NCBI RefSeq assembly: GCF_029946185.1
Contig: NZ_JAQSEA010000117.1
Span: 1,660 to 48,621, forward strand
Direction of reading: 5' to 3'
DNA length: 46,962 bases
Source of the DNA: Prosthecobacter sp.
GTDB taxonomy: Bacteria; Verrucomicrobiota; Verrucomicrobiia; Verrucomicrobiales; Verrucomicrobiaceae
The notes beneath the pieces are model-generated. The model saw nothing but the letters and a program-made list of their open reading frames with translations. It did no database searches and was not told the DNA's origin. The position numbers and the translations under genes were made by a program. This document shows, piece by piece, positions 1 to 8,004 of this stretch; positions within the stretch are counted from its first letter, which is position 1; every line of letters begins with the position of its first letter.

Positions 1-2
1 CT

Positions 3-185
3 GAAGAGCAGCAGATGCGTGCCCAGCAGGAGGCCGCACAACGGGCGCAAGAGATGGCGCAGCGTCAGGCGGAAGAGCAGGTCCGCCGTGCCCAGGAGGA
101 AGCCCAGCGTGCCGCTGCTGAAGCTGCGCAACGCGCTGCCGCCGAAGCCGCCCGCAATCAGCCGCAACCCGCGCCTGGATCGTGA
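3..185 (+). CDS. C-terminal fragment of an Ala/Gln/Glu-rich coiled-coil protein (5' end outside window)
   Basis: The frame is open from the first bases and stops at TGA 183-185, giving about 60 residues. They are almost entirely Ala, Gln, Glu and Arg (repeats such as EEAQRAAAEAAQRAAAEAAR), ending in a short Pro/Gln tail (NQPQPAPGS). The heptad-like spacing of alanines between charged residues indicates a long helix or coiled coil. Nothing catalytic is visible, and the start and N-terminal domains lie upstream of the window, so no function can be assigned. An overlapping +1-shifted frame here is very Arg/Pro-rich and is a shadow of this one. Confidence 0.6.
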   Translation, partial: EEQQMRAQQEAAQRAQEMAQRQAEEQVRRAQEEAQRAAAEAAQRAAAEAARNQPQPAPGS

Positions 186-260
186 GTGGGCGGGGCTATT
201 TGACCGTTTTGATTGTAGTTCCTGATTGTCATGCTGCAGATGGGCGGGATAGAATTGAGC

Positions 261-1172
261 ATGCGCTGGCTGCTCCCGATATTCCTGTTCTGCGGTGGGC
301 TGGCGGTGCGTGCGGATGAAGTCATCCGGGTTACTTGGAAGACGGCGCATGCGGCAGCACCGCCGCAGTTCAACCGCCCAGCGGCTGATTTTCTGCCGAT
401 GTTTCGGCTGGCACTGAACACGCTGCCAGAGGCTGCGATCGTCGCGCTTGCCTTGTCACAACCCGTGCTGCTCGGCCTGACACCTGCGCAGGCAGGCATG
501 ATGAGACCCTTGGTGGCGGAGCGGTATGCATTGATCGCGAAGTCGCCGGTGTATTCCAGCGTGGGGTCGGCACTGCCGTATTGCTTTGCGGAAAAACGGC
601 CGCAGGAAGGACTGGCACTGGTGCATCTGCCGGCGGGTGCGGATGCGCGAACGCCCGTGCTGGTGTTTCTGCACGGCTACGGCGGCAGCTTCCTCTGGTA
701 TCAGCATTTGCTGGCCGAGCATTTCGGCAATCACATCATCATCTGCCCAGCGTACGGCATCAACACGGCCACCGTTCCCAGTGAGTATGTGCAGGAGTGT
801 GTGAAGGCGGTGAGCGTACGGCTGGGGCGAGCGGTGATGAGGCCGGTTTTGCTGGGGCTGTCAGCAGGTGGCACGGGTGCCTGCAATGTCTTCACGAAGC
901 ACCCGGAACGTTTTGACCGCCTGATCTGCATGGCTGCGTATCCGCCGGAAGATCTGCTGCTGAAATTTCCGCGTGATGCGAAGGCTGCATTCATCGCAGG
1001 CGGCCGCGAATACTTCGTGAAGTCGGGCGATTTCGCCCGGCGCATTGCGAAGGTGCGGCAGTTTGCACCTGCCACGCAGGAATTCACCGTGACGCAGGCG
1101 GATCATTTTTTTCTGCTCAGCCACACGGTGCTGACGATGACGAAGCTGCGCGAATGGCTGCCGCGTCTGTGA
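261..1172 (+). CDS. secreted alpha/beta hydrolase (esterase/depolymerase-like)
   Basis: A protein of about 303 residues with an N-terminal signal peptide (MRWLLPIFLFCGGLAVRA), so it is probably exported. Fold markers are an HGYGGS segment near the oxyanion position, the nucleophile elbow GLSAGG (a GxSxG motif) and a late His in the ADHFFLLSH segment, which together give a plausible Ser/His pair. It resembles the poly(3-hydroxybutyrate) depolymerase/esterase-like branch of the alpha/beta hydrolases; the substrate cannot be told. The reading frame also allows ATG at 231 and 240. The ATG at 261 is preferred because it places the hydrophobic signal sequence at the very N-terminus, with purine-rich GGGCGGGA upstream. 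It is convergent with the next gene, one base apart. Confidence 0.75.
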   Translation: MRWLLPIFLFCGGLAVRADEVIRVTWKTAHAAAPPQFNRPAADFLPMFRLALNTLPEAAIVALALSQPVLLGLTPAQAGMMRPLVAERYALIAKSPVYSSVGSALPYCFAEKRPQEGLALVHLPAGADARTPVLVFLHGYGGSFLWYQHLLAEHFGNHIIICPAYGINTATVPSEYVQECVKAVSVRLGRAVMRPVLLGLSAGGTGACNVFTKHPERFDRLICMAAYPPEDLLLKFPRDAKAAFIAGGREYFVKSGDFARRIAKVRQFAPATQEFTVTQADHFFLLSHTVLTMTKLREWLPRL

Positions 1173-1173
1173 T

Positions 1174-1998
1174 TCACACCCGCAGCATGTCCTTTACGAC
1201 CTGCCAGTAGAGGAAGATGCAGCCGCGCCAAGAGTAGCGGAATTCGCCGTTGCCGGTGGGCTCGATGACGCCGCTGGTGATGTTGTGATCAATGAGCACG
1301 CTCATGTCGCGCTCGATGTAGGCGTGGAGGTACTCGGTGTCCTGCAGGGCGAGATCTTCGAGACGAATGCCTTCGTTGTGGAGGAAGAGTTCATGGCGCT
1401 CCAGCAGGTCTGAGAAGGATCCGGCATGCGTGAAGCGGTTCAGGCGCTGCCGGGGCGAGTGCTTCATGGTGGCGGCGAAGGGGTAGTTCGTTGTGGTGAA
1501 GGTGACCCCGCTGGCGGCACGTGAAGTGAGGCTGACGTATGAGAAGCCAAAGTCGCCCTGCTGTGCGAGTGCGATGGCGGCCTGCATGCGTTTTTCCTCG
1601 TGGTAGAACAGCCGCATGAAGTAGTCCGTCTGGCTGAACTTCCAGCCGGTGTCACCGATCTCGGAGAAGCCGTCATCATCCGCTTCGCTGCTGAGCTCGG
1701 AGAGTTCCGGGAACACCTCGCGGGAGGGTGGGAAGCGGTGTTTGACCTCACTTTTGATCGGGAAGCGCAGGCGGCGCACGCGGAAAACGATCTCCATCCA
1801 TGGCAGCATGAACCAGGCACCGACAAAGATGGCACCGCCGACGTGGGTGTAGGTCAGGTAGTAGCCGCTGAGATAGGAAGCACCTAGCAACGCCAGCCAG
1901 CCCAGCTTCTGAATGAAGCGGTTGTTGAAGGAGCGGCAGGCGATGGCAAAAACGAGGGCCGCCGCAACATAGAGAATCTGCTGGATTGTGGTTTCCAT
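1174..1998 (-). CDS. membrane protein of unknown function
   Basis: A 274-residue protein that I do not recognise. Three hydrophobic segments occupy roughly the first 75 residues (around YVAAALVFAIACR, WLALLGASYLSGYYL and GAIFVGAWFMLPWMEIVF). A basic stretch follows, then a soluble domain of about 190 residues, probably cytoplasmic. The soluble part has an acidic linker (SELSSEADDDGFSE) and many aromatic and charged residues, but no motif that I can assign. Start ATG 1996-1998. It lies head-to-tail with the porin gene, but a hairpin separates the two, so it is probably transcribed on its own. Confidence 0.6.
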   Translation of the reverse strand: METTIQQILYVAAALVFAIACRSFNNRFIQKLGWLALLGASYLSGYYLTYTHVGGAIFVGAWFMLPWMEIVFRVRRLRFPIKSEVKHRFPPSREVFPELSELSSEADDDGFSEIGDTGWKFSQTDYFMRLFYHEEKRMQAAIALAQQGDFGFSYVSLTSRAASGVTFTTTNYPFAATMKHSPRQRLNRFTHAGSFSDLLERHELFLHNEGIRLEDLALQDTEYLHAYIERDMSVLIDHNITSGVIEPTGNGEFRYSWRGCIFLYWQVVKDMLRV

Positions 1999-2087
1999 AA
2001 GGCGGCAGGGTTTGGAGCGAAGGCGAAGCTAAGGGATGAGATGAGACAAAGCAACCCTGCATCCATTCGTCCGAACCGTGGAAACGA

Positions 2088-2123
2088 GGAGGCCGGACAC
2101 ATCTCCCGATGCGCCCGGCCTCC
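2088..2123 (-). terminator. hairpin downstream of the porin gene
   Basis: A perfect 9-bp inverted repeat (GGAGGCCGG 2088-2096, CCGGCCTCC 2115-2123) with an 18-nt loop lies 28 bp past the porin stop codon. On the minus strand it is followed by TCGTTTCC, only a weak T tract. It may act as a terminator or as an mRNA 3'-end stabiliser for the porin transcript. Confidence 0.5.
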
Positions 2124-2151
2124 AACTCAACCGATGAACCAAAAATGACTG

Positions 2152-3663
2152 TTAGAAATTGACCTGAGCCTGCAGGCCCAGATAATCATAATTCACATTG
2201 TTGTAGGGTGCCACCGCCGTGTTGGTGCGCATGCCGTGCATGAACATGGCCGTGAATTCCAGTTCCGGATAAGGGACGTAGCGGAAGCCGACGCCCACTT
2301 CGTTGACCTTGTCCTTGGGAGCGTTGGCGGCGAATTTGCGGGCGCCGTCGTAGCTCTGCCAGCGGACGAAGGGGATGAACTCCTTCTGGTTGGCAAATAC
2401 ATGGCGATAGCTTGCCTGTACATAGCCGCCGCTCAGACTGGCGGAGGTGATGGTGCGCATGTCATTGGAAAGCTGCGGGCCTTTACCCCAGTTCCATTCG
2501 GTTTCGATGCCGAAGGGCTGCGGATACAGAATGGCGGAAATGCCGACGCGTGCATCGGTGATGCCACGGTTGGCCCCGTTGCCGTTATTAGGTGTGCCAA
2601 CGCCTGGGATCGCCGCCGTGGTGGTGTTGAATCTCCCGGCATAGCCTGCGATGCCCAATTCGAGGAACTGGCCGTTTTCGAACTCGAAGGGATAGGTGGC
2701 ACGGGCCACCCAATGCGGCTGTCCATTCGTGTCCGGCTTGTTGATGCCCTGGCCGGAAAAAGCACCAAAGGCGATCATGCCATAGTCACCCGAACCGCGC
2801 AGGCCCATCTTGACTAGGTTTTTGAAACGTTCGCGGATTTCATAAGGGGCATACATGTAGTAGACGCCAAAGTCACGCTCGCCTTCGATAGCAGTGCTGA
2901 TGGCTTCAGGGCGCTCCAAGGCAAGGCGATTCTGGGAGGACTGCAAGATGGCATGGCCATAAGGGACTTTGGACAGACCCATGCGGACGCGATGTTCACG
3001 GGCGGGATCCAGCGAGACATCGGCGTAATAGTCGCGCGCCTGGACTCCGCCGTTGCCATTGACTCCGCCGAAAAGGTCTGCTTGGAAATAGAGATAGACG
3101 TGGTTGGTCAAGTCACCGCTGAAGGCCATACGACCGCGGCGGATGCCGATGCTCGACTGGCCATTGGCCAAGGAGTCATTCTGAACATGCAACTGACCAC
3201 CATCCTCGTGCATGACGGAATCCGTACGCACCTGCAGGTAGCCTTTCATTTTCAGGCGCTCATACCATTTGTCTGCCAGCAGCACATCAAGCTCGGCAGC
3301 AGACATCGTGGAGGGGGAGGTGTTGTCAGTGATCCTGGAGATGTCCTCAATCTGCCCACGGGTGTTGGTAAGGACGTTTTCGAGACTGCCCACCTTGCTT
3401 TCGGTCTGAGACAGGCGCTGCTCCAAGGCGGATGTGTTGGGGGCTGGTGCGGAAGCTGGTCTTTCCTTGTCCTTGTCATCCGCACGTGCGGCGGCGATGA
3501 GCATATCATACTCATCCTGAGTCAGGGAGCCCTTGGATTTGAGGATGAAAAACAGCTTTTCCATGGCCGGACTGGCGGCAACGGGCAAGGATGGCGGCAA
3601 CGCGATGGCGACGGAAGCTAGGGCCGCCAGTACGCGTGAAATGCGGGAATGTTGAATGCGCAT
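2152..3663 (-). CDS. phosphate-selective porin of the OprP/OprO type
   Basis: A 503-residue outer-membrane beta-barrel protein with a signal peptide (residues about 1-31, ending SLPVAAS). A short helical motif reads SLTQDEYDMLIAAA, then comes a predicted coiled coil (about residues 75-110, SALEQRLSQTESKVGSLENV), and the rest is a barrel. The barrel shows alternating hydrophobic strands such as NHVYLYFQADLFGG, a conserved LSKVPYG-type segment, and a C-terminal aromatic residue (LQAQVNF), as expected for BAM-dependent insertion. The arrangement matches the phosphate-selective porin O and P family (PF07396). Divergent transcription from pstS and shared Pho-box-like sites support phosphate uptake across the outer membrane. 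Other anions are possible, since the substrate-binding lysines cannot be judged from sequence alone. Confidence 0.8.
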   Translation of the reverse strand: MRIQHSRISRVLAALASVAIALPPSLPVAASPAMEKLFFILKSKGSLTQDEYDMLIAAARADDKDKERPASAPAPNTSALEQRLSQTESKVGSLENVLTNTRGQIEDISRITDNTSPSTMSAAELDVLLADKWYERLKMKGYLQVRTDSVMHEDGGQLHVQNDSLANGQSSIGIRRGRMAFSGDLTNHVYLYFQADLFGGVNGNGGVQARDYYADVSLDPAREHRVRMGLSKVPYGHAILQSSQNRLALERPEAISTAIEGERDFGVYYMYAPYEIRERFKNLVKMGLRGSGDYGMIAFGAFSGQGINKPDTNGQPHWVARATYPFEFENGQFLELGIAGYAGRFNTTTAAIPGVGTPNNGNGANRGITDARVGISAILYPQPFGIETEWNWGKGPQLSNDMRTITSASLSGGYVQASYRHVFANQKEFIPFVRWQSYDGARKFAANAPKDKVNEVGVGFRYVPYPELEFTAMFMHGMRTNTAVAPYNNVNYDYLGLQAQVNF

Positions 3664-3730
3664 GTGTGAGGTATGTCAGGTGAGTTTAGGAGCTCCCCGG
3701 CTGATTTTTTGGTATCGCCCAGGAAACGAA

Positions 3731-3749
3731 TGTCACATGCCCGTAACAT
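3731..3749. promoter_or_regulatory. candidate Pho box 1
   Basis: ATGTCAC-ATGC-CCGTAAC resembles a PhoB box of two 7-bp direct repeats with a 4-bp spacer (consensus CTGTCAT N4 CTGTCAT). The GTCAC and GTAAC cores are 11 bp apart. The match is 5/7 and 4/7 by eye, so this is only a candidate. Confidence 0.4.
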
Positions 3750-3771
3750 TAAATTAACGCCAGATGCTTAC

Positions 3772-3788
3772 TGTGACGCTTTCGTCAC
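3772..3788. repeat. operator-like repeat, copy 1 (TGTGACGCTTTCGTCAC)
   Basis: A 17-bp element built on the perfect inverted repeat GTGACG-CTTT-CGTCAC. It can equally be read as a direct-repeat Pho box, because GTGAC and GTCAC cores lie 11 bp apart. An identical copy occurs 79 bp downstream. Confidence 0.6.
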
Positions 3789-3850
3789 CTTTGGAGTTAT
3801 TCACATATAACAGATGGCGCGGAGCGTTTCGGGAGATTCAGTGTGGTGTT

Positions 3851-3868
3851 TGTGACGCTTTCGTCACA
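3851..3868. repeat. operator-like repeat, copy 2 (TGTGACG-CTTT-CGTCACA)
   Basis: Identical to copy 1 over 17 bp, with arms extended to 7 bp (TGTGACG/CGTCACA). The 79-bp separation of the two copies is about 7.5 helical turns. The arms resemble CRP half-sites (TGTGA/TCACA), but the spacer is 8 bp instead of the usual 6, so a Pho-type or other regulator is more likely. Confidence 0.6.
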
Positions 3869-3968
3869 GTGAGCATTTTGACCACCTGCCGCCTTCCGCC
3901 AATATCCGGCTCGTCGCCGCAAGCTGGCGGCGGACAAGTCAATCGCCCCATCCTATCCCAAACAACTC

Positions 3969-4784
3969 ATGAAGATCGCCTTCCTCTCTCTCTGCACCAC
4001 CTTTGCTGCTGCGCTGTCGCTTCAGGCTCAGACCACCCTGCGCATTCGTGGTTCCGACACTCTCGGCGCGAAGCTCGTCCCGCAGCTGGCTGAATCCTTC
4101 AAGAAGCAAGGTGGCAAAGTGAGCTTTGACATCGCAGCGGAAGGCTCCTCCACCGCTTTCACGAATTTGGCCTCCGGCACTGCGGAAGTGGGCATGTCCA
4201 GCCGCAAGGTAAAGGCGGACGAGCGCACTCTTTGCCGCAGCAAGGGCGTCTCACTCAAGGAATTCGAAGTCGCGTGGGACATGATCTCCGTGGTTGTGAA
4301 CAAGAACAATCCCATCGCGGATCTCTCCAAGAAGCAGCTTCTGCAGATTTTTGCCGGTGACATCAAGGACTGGAGCGAAGTCGGGGGCACCCCCGGCCCC
4401 ATCTCGGTTTACACCCGCAATACGTCTTCTGGCACGTACAAAGACTTCATCGGTCTGGCCATGAAAGGCCGCGAGTATGGCAAAAACAGCCAGAAAATGG
4501 CTGGCAATGAGCAGATCGCCGCCGAAGTCGGCTCCAATTCCAACGGCATTGGTTATGTCGGCTACGCCTATTCAGGAGCCAAAGGGATCAAGGTTGTCAC
4601 CATTGCAGGCTCTGCACCCAACCCTGCGTCGGTGAAGTCCTACCCCCTGTCCCGCCCGACTTTCCTCTACACCAGCGGCGAGCCCACCGGCACCACCAAG
4701 GAGTTCATTGACTTCTGCCTCAGCCCTGCGGGAGACGCCATCGTCAACAAGGCGGGCTTCGTTCCTCTTAGCATTGCAAAATAA
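3969..4784 (+). CDS. pstS: phosphate ABC transporter periplasmic binding protein PstS
   Basis: A 271-residue periplasmic phosphate-binding protein with a signal peptide (MKIAFLSLCTTFAAALSLQA) and no lipobox Cys. The mature protein begins with the beta strand TTLRIRGSDTLG, whose Ser/Asp region is typical of phosphate-loop contacts in the PBP-like family. It continues with AAEGSSTAF, the hinge-side segment TRNTSSGTYKDF (Arg and SGT as phosphate ligands) and GIGYVGYAY. The length and order fit the compact PstS family (PBP_like_2). It is first gene of pstS-C-A-B-B and divergent from the porin. A strong hairpin after the stop codon probably lets pstS be expressed above the membrane genes. The start ATG at 3969 is the one that gives a clean signal peptide. 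Confidence 0.93.
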   Translation: MKIAFLSLCTTFAAALSLQAQTTLRIRGSDTLGAKLVPQLAESFKKQGGKVSFDIAAEGSSTAFTNLASGTAEVGMSSRKVKADERTLCRSKGVSLKEFEVAWDMISVVVNKNNPIADLSKKQLLQIFAGDIKDWSEVGGTPGPISVYTRNTSSGTYKDFIGLAMKGREYGKNSQKMAGNEQIAAEVGSNSNGIGYVGYAYSGAKGIKVVTIAGSAPNPASVKSYPLSRPTFLYTSGEPTGTTKEFIDFCLSPAGDAIVNKAGFVPLSIAK

Positions 4785-4807
4785 CTGTTGATTGACCGAT
4801 CCACCAG

Positions 4808-4839
4808 TCCGGCGGAAGAGACTTGTCTCGACCGCCGGA
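4808..4839 (+). promoter_or_regulatory. pstS-pstC intercistronic hairpin
   Basis: TCCGGCGG (4808-4815) pairs perfectly with CCGCCGGA (4832-4839). Inside it, GAGAC/GTCTC forms a second stem, interrupted only by an AA/GA mismatch. No run of T follows (TTTGGTTTC), so it looks like an attenuator or mRNA-stabilising element more than a full terminator. It lies inside the longest possible pstC reading frame, which argues for the later pstC start. Confidence 0.6.
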
Positions 4840-4877
4840 TTTGGTTTCAACTCCGGTGTAATCCTTCCCCTTGCCGC

Positions 4878-6812
4878 ATGAACAGCCTCCCGACGCCCAG
4901 CAGACCGCCGCTGCGCAGCGTGCTGCTCAGGAGTCGCAAGCACACGATTCTCGGGGTCGATCCCCAGAAGCTGATCAAGTACTTCTTCGGGAGCAATGCC
5001 AGCGTCGCCATCATCGTGCTGGTGCTGATCATGGTGTTCCTGCTGCGTGAGGGCATCGACTTCCTACCCACCTACCAGCGCGAGCTGCAAACCTATCGCC
5101 GTGCGGGACTGGAATTTTGTGACATCATCGACCAGCCTCTGCAACGTAATCAGGCGCTTTCAAGCAGTCTGCGCCAGGCGGTCAGTGCTTCGTTGGAAAC
5201 GCTGAGCAAACCGGCGCGTGACCGGCGTGACGCGGCCTTCCTGCTCAAGCGGCAGGTAGAGGACAAAACCGCGCGGCCCCGCGAATCGCTCAGGCAGGTG
5301 CTCGAAAAGACACCGCCTGAACCGGAGCAAATCAAGGTTTTGCGCGGTGAACTGGTGGCGGCGTCTGCCAGTGCCGCCGCCGCACTAAGCTATCCCGATT
5401 TCTTCAGTACAGCAGAACGCGAACAGTTGCAGCGTGAATTTGCCGCGCTCACCCCGGAGGTCACTGACCTGCCACCGTTGCTGCAGACGCTCGTGGCGGA
5501 ATTCGATGTCAAAGACGGCGAAGCACGAACCCAGTTTGCCGAGCTCGTGACGGCGCAGGAAGAATTTGAAGAAGCTGCGGAGCCTCTCCAGGAAGTGCTG
5601 GACGACCTCAAGGCAAAAGCGCTGGAGACCAAGGAGAAAGCGGTTGAGTTCGACGTGCTCGAAATCAACCGTCAGAGACTTCTCGAAGCTGCCGCCACAG
5701 AAACCGACCCGGAGGAAAAGGCCAGTCTGACCCAAGAGGCGGAGGAATCCGTCTCTGAAGCCGTCAATCTGGAGGAGAGCATCAAGGAAATCACCGGTCG
5801 CACCGCCGAACTGCGCGAACAGGTTGAAAAATATGCCGTGGTCATTGAAAAGGCAGCCGCCGTGCTGCCCAAAGACGCGGGCACGGGTGCCGCCCGAGCG
5901 ATGGTCAACAAAGTGCGGGAAGACATTCCGGCTCACGCTCGTGAAATGCGCGCCGCTGCTGCCACGCTCGAAGGCTGGCGCTGGGACAAGCCGGTTTCCA
6001 TTTTCCGCGTCATTGGAGCTTTCTTCTTCGGCACCCAATGGATTACGAACAGTTCGTGGCAGGACTTCTATGGTTTTGTCCCGTTGCTGACCGGTTCGCT
6101 TGTCATTGCCGCCATTGCCATTTTGATCGCCACGCCGGTCAGTGTCGTGGCCGCCATTTACACGAACCAGTTCGCCAGTGAGCGGGAGAAGGAACTGATC
6201 AAGCCGGTGATCGAATTCATTCAGGCTATTCCATCGGTCGTACTGGGTTTCATCGGCATCTCGCTGCTCGGTAATCTCATCAAAGACGTGAGTGAATGGG
6301 GCTGGCTGCAATGGGTGCCTGGTTTCCCCATTCAGGAACGGCTGAACATGTTCAATGCGGGCTGCCTGCTCGCCTTCATGGCCGTGCCGACTATGTTCAG
6401 TCTCTCGGAGGACGCTCTGAACAACGTCCCGCGCGCCTACATTGATGCCTCCGACGCGCTCGGAGCCACCAAGCTGCAAACTGTCTTCCGCGTCATCGTT
6501 CCGGCGGGCATCTCCGGCATTCTTTCGGCCATCCTGCTCGGGCTCGGGCGTGTGGTGGGTGAGACGATGGTGGTGCTGCTCGTTGCGGGCAACCGCATCG
6601 CCATTCCCGACTTCAGCAGCGGGCCTGGTGTCATTTTCCAACCGGCGCACACACTGACAGGCATCATCGCGCAGGAGCTTGGCGAAGTGTCGCGCGGCAG
6701 CTCGCACTGGCAGGCGTTGTTCATGGTCGGCATCGTGCTGTTTGCCATCTCACTGCTGGTCAACTGGTGCGCGCGCGCTGTGGCACGCCGCTTTGAACCC
6801 CACAAGGCATGA
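4878..6812 (+). CDS. pstC: phosphate ABC transporter permease PstC with a large inserted helical domain
   Basis: A protein of 644 residues, about twice the usual PstC length of roughly 300. TM1 is at about residues 41-56. About 315 Glu/Ala/Arg-rich helical residues with coiled-coil character follow (about 60-375). Then comes the canonical permease core: TM segments starting at FVPLLTGSLVIAAIAILIATP, the cytoplasmic coupling motif ASDALGATKLQTVFRVIVPAG (EAA loop, which contacts the ATPase) and further TMs to the end. The conserved IEFIQAIPSVVLGF segment identifies PstC. A longer reading frame begins at ATG 4788, but ATG 4878 is preferred because the extra 30 residues overlap a strong hairpin and look non-protein-like. 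The stop overlaps the pstA start (ATGA), so the two are translationally coupled. Confidence 0.88.
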   Translation: MNSLPTPSRPPLRSVLLRSRKHTILGVDPQKLIKYFFGSNASVAIIVLVLIMVFLLREGIDFLPTYQRELQTYRRAGLEFCDIIDQPLQRNQALSSSLRQAVSASLETLSKPARDRRDAAFLLKRQVEDKTARPRESLRQVLEKTPPEPEQIKVLRGELVAASASAAAALSYPDFFSTAEREQLQREFAALTPEVTDLPPLLQTLVAEFDVKDGEARTQFAELVTAQEEFEEAAEPLQEVLDDLKAKALETKEKAVEFDVLEINRQRLLEAAATETDPEEKASLTQEAEESVSEAVNLEESIKEITGRTAELREQVEKYAVVIEKAAAVLPKDAGTGAARAMVNKVREDIPAHAREMRAAAATLEGWRWDKPVSIFRVIGAFFFGTQWITNSSWQDFYGFVPLLTGSLVIAAIAILIATPVSVVAAIYTNQFASEREKELIKPVIEFIQAIPSVVLGFIGISLLGNLIKDVSEWGWLQWVPGFPIQERLNMFNAGCLLAFMAVPTMFSLSEDALNNVPRAYIDASDALGATKLQTVFRVIVPAGISGILSAILLGLGRVVGETMVVLLVAGNRIAIPDFSSGPGVIFQPAHTLTGIIAQELGEVSRGSSHWQALFMVGIVLFAISLLVNWCARAVARRFEPHKA

Positions 6813-7990
6813 ATCCCGCCCCTACCAACGAGAACCCCTTCGCAGGCGACAGCTCCGGCATTCAGCAGCGCGAGACGGCTGCACGCTGGGGGCTGCGGGT
6901 CGGCAGCTACATCGTCGTGATCATCACGCTGGCGATCATGCTGCACATTTTTGTCAAAGGCGCGCCGGTCGTGTTCCAGTCGAAGTGGCCGTTTGTGAAC
7001 ACGCAGTTCCTCACCGAGCTGCCCGCCACACTGCACGTCATTGAAGACCAGGAGGGCACCCGCATTGAAACCGATGTGAACGGCGCCGACGCGGTCAAAA
7101 AGAAACTCGGCGACAACTTCCGTTCGGAAAAAACCATCTCTTACTCTGGTGGCGGCATTCTGGGGCCGATCGTCGGCACAGCTTTGCTGGTGATCGTCAG
7201 CGTGGGTGTTGCGCTCTTCCTCGGCGTCGCCTGTGCGATCTATCTCAGTGAGTATGCCAAGCACGGCAAGTTCCTCGAAATGGTAAGGCTGGCGATCTTG
7301 AATCTCGCAGGGGTGCCCTCGGTCGTGTTCGGCTTGTTTGGTCTGGGAGCGTTCGTTTTAACCGCGCCGACCTTTGTCGATGTTCCGGCGGACCGCTCTG
7401 TGTTTTCCATTCCGCTCGGCTTTACCACGCTCAGCTTTGAAGGCTGGGACACCTGCGTGCTATCCGGCGGTTTTACGCTCGCCTTCGTCATCCTGCCCGT
7501 CATCATCACTGCCAGCGAACAGTGCCTGCAGGCGGTGCCGCAGGGCTTTCGGGAGACGAGCATGGCGCTCGGGGCCACGCGCTGGCAGACGATCCGCTAC
7601 AGCGTGCTGCCCTTCGCCACACCTGGCATTCTGACCTCCAGCATCCTCGGCATCGCCCGTGCGGCTGGTGAGACAGCCCCCATCATGTTCACCGCTGCGC
7701 TAGCCTTCAAAGACAAGCTGCCTTGGCAGAAAGACCTGCCACCGCTGCCGGCGGATGCGTCGATCTTTGCGCATTGGGAGCAGAGCGTATCGCGCTTCCT
7801 CGGCATTTTCACCGAGTCCGTGCAGGCCCTGCCGTATCACATCTACACGCTGGCCGCCAAGATCCCGCAGAATGAGTATGCTGAGCGTGCGCAGTATGGG
7901 TCCGTGTTCGTTTTCCTTGTTCTGGTCGCTTCGCTGGCCGCCAGTTCTGTGCTGCTGCGCAAACATTTGCGGGCCAAGTATCGCTGGTAA
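6809..7990 (+). CDS. pstA: phosphate ABC transporter permease PstA
   Basis: A 393-residue inner-membrane permease. TM1 lies at about residues 30-50 ([18 protein letters not shown]). A periplasmic segment of about 80 residues, longer than usual, follows. The permease core starts at [19 protein letters not shown], includes [17 protein letters not shown], and has the coupling loop [24 protein letters not shown] that docks to PstB. The start ATG overlaps the pstC stop by 4 bp. With PstC it forms the transmembrane channel of the phosphate importer. Confidence 0.93.
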   Translation: MNPAPTNENPFAGDSSGIQQRETAARWGLRVGSYIVVIITLAIMLHIFVKGAPVVFQSKWPFVNTQFLTELPATLHVIEDQEGTRIETDVNGADAVKKKLGDNFRSEKTISYSGGGILGPIVGTALLVIVSVGVALFLGVACAIYLSEYAKHGKFLEMVRLAILNLAGVPSVVFGLFGLGAFVLTAPTFVDVPADRSVFSIPLGFTTLSFEGWDTCVLSGGFTLAFVILPVIITASEQCLQAVPQGFRETSMALGATRWQTIRYSVLPFATPGILTSSILGIARAAGETAPIMFTAALAFKDKLPWQKDLPPLPADASIFAHWEQSVSRFLGIFTESVQALPYHIYTLAAKIPQNEYAERAQYGSVFVFLVLVASLAASSVLLRKHLRAKYRW

Positions 7991-8004
7991 TTGCTGCTCT
8001 CTTC

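Larger units (their letters stand above)
3664..3968. promoter_or_regulatory. divergent porin/pstS promoter region
   Basis: A 305-bp gene-free stretch between the divergent porin and pstS starts. It contains three short elements with two GTNAC-type cores 11 bp apart (3732-3747, 3773-3788, 3852-3867). The last two are identical over 17 bp. The layout is what is expected for a phosphate-starvation-controlled divergent promoter. Exact -35/-10 hexamers could not be chosen with confidence. Confidence 0.6.

Noticed and set aside
3851-3868. CRP site reading of TGTGA-N8-TCACA
   Set aside because: CRP sites need a 6-bp spacer; here it is 8. Location between phosphate genes and the 11-bp core period favour a Pho-type regulator.
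5385-6707. 440-codon antisense frame opposite pstC
   Set aside because: Opposite a well-supported permease. Phe/Arg/His-rich composition mirrors the Glu/Ala-rich insertion on the sense strand.
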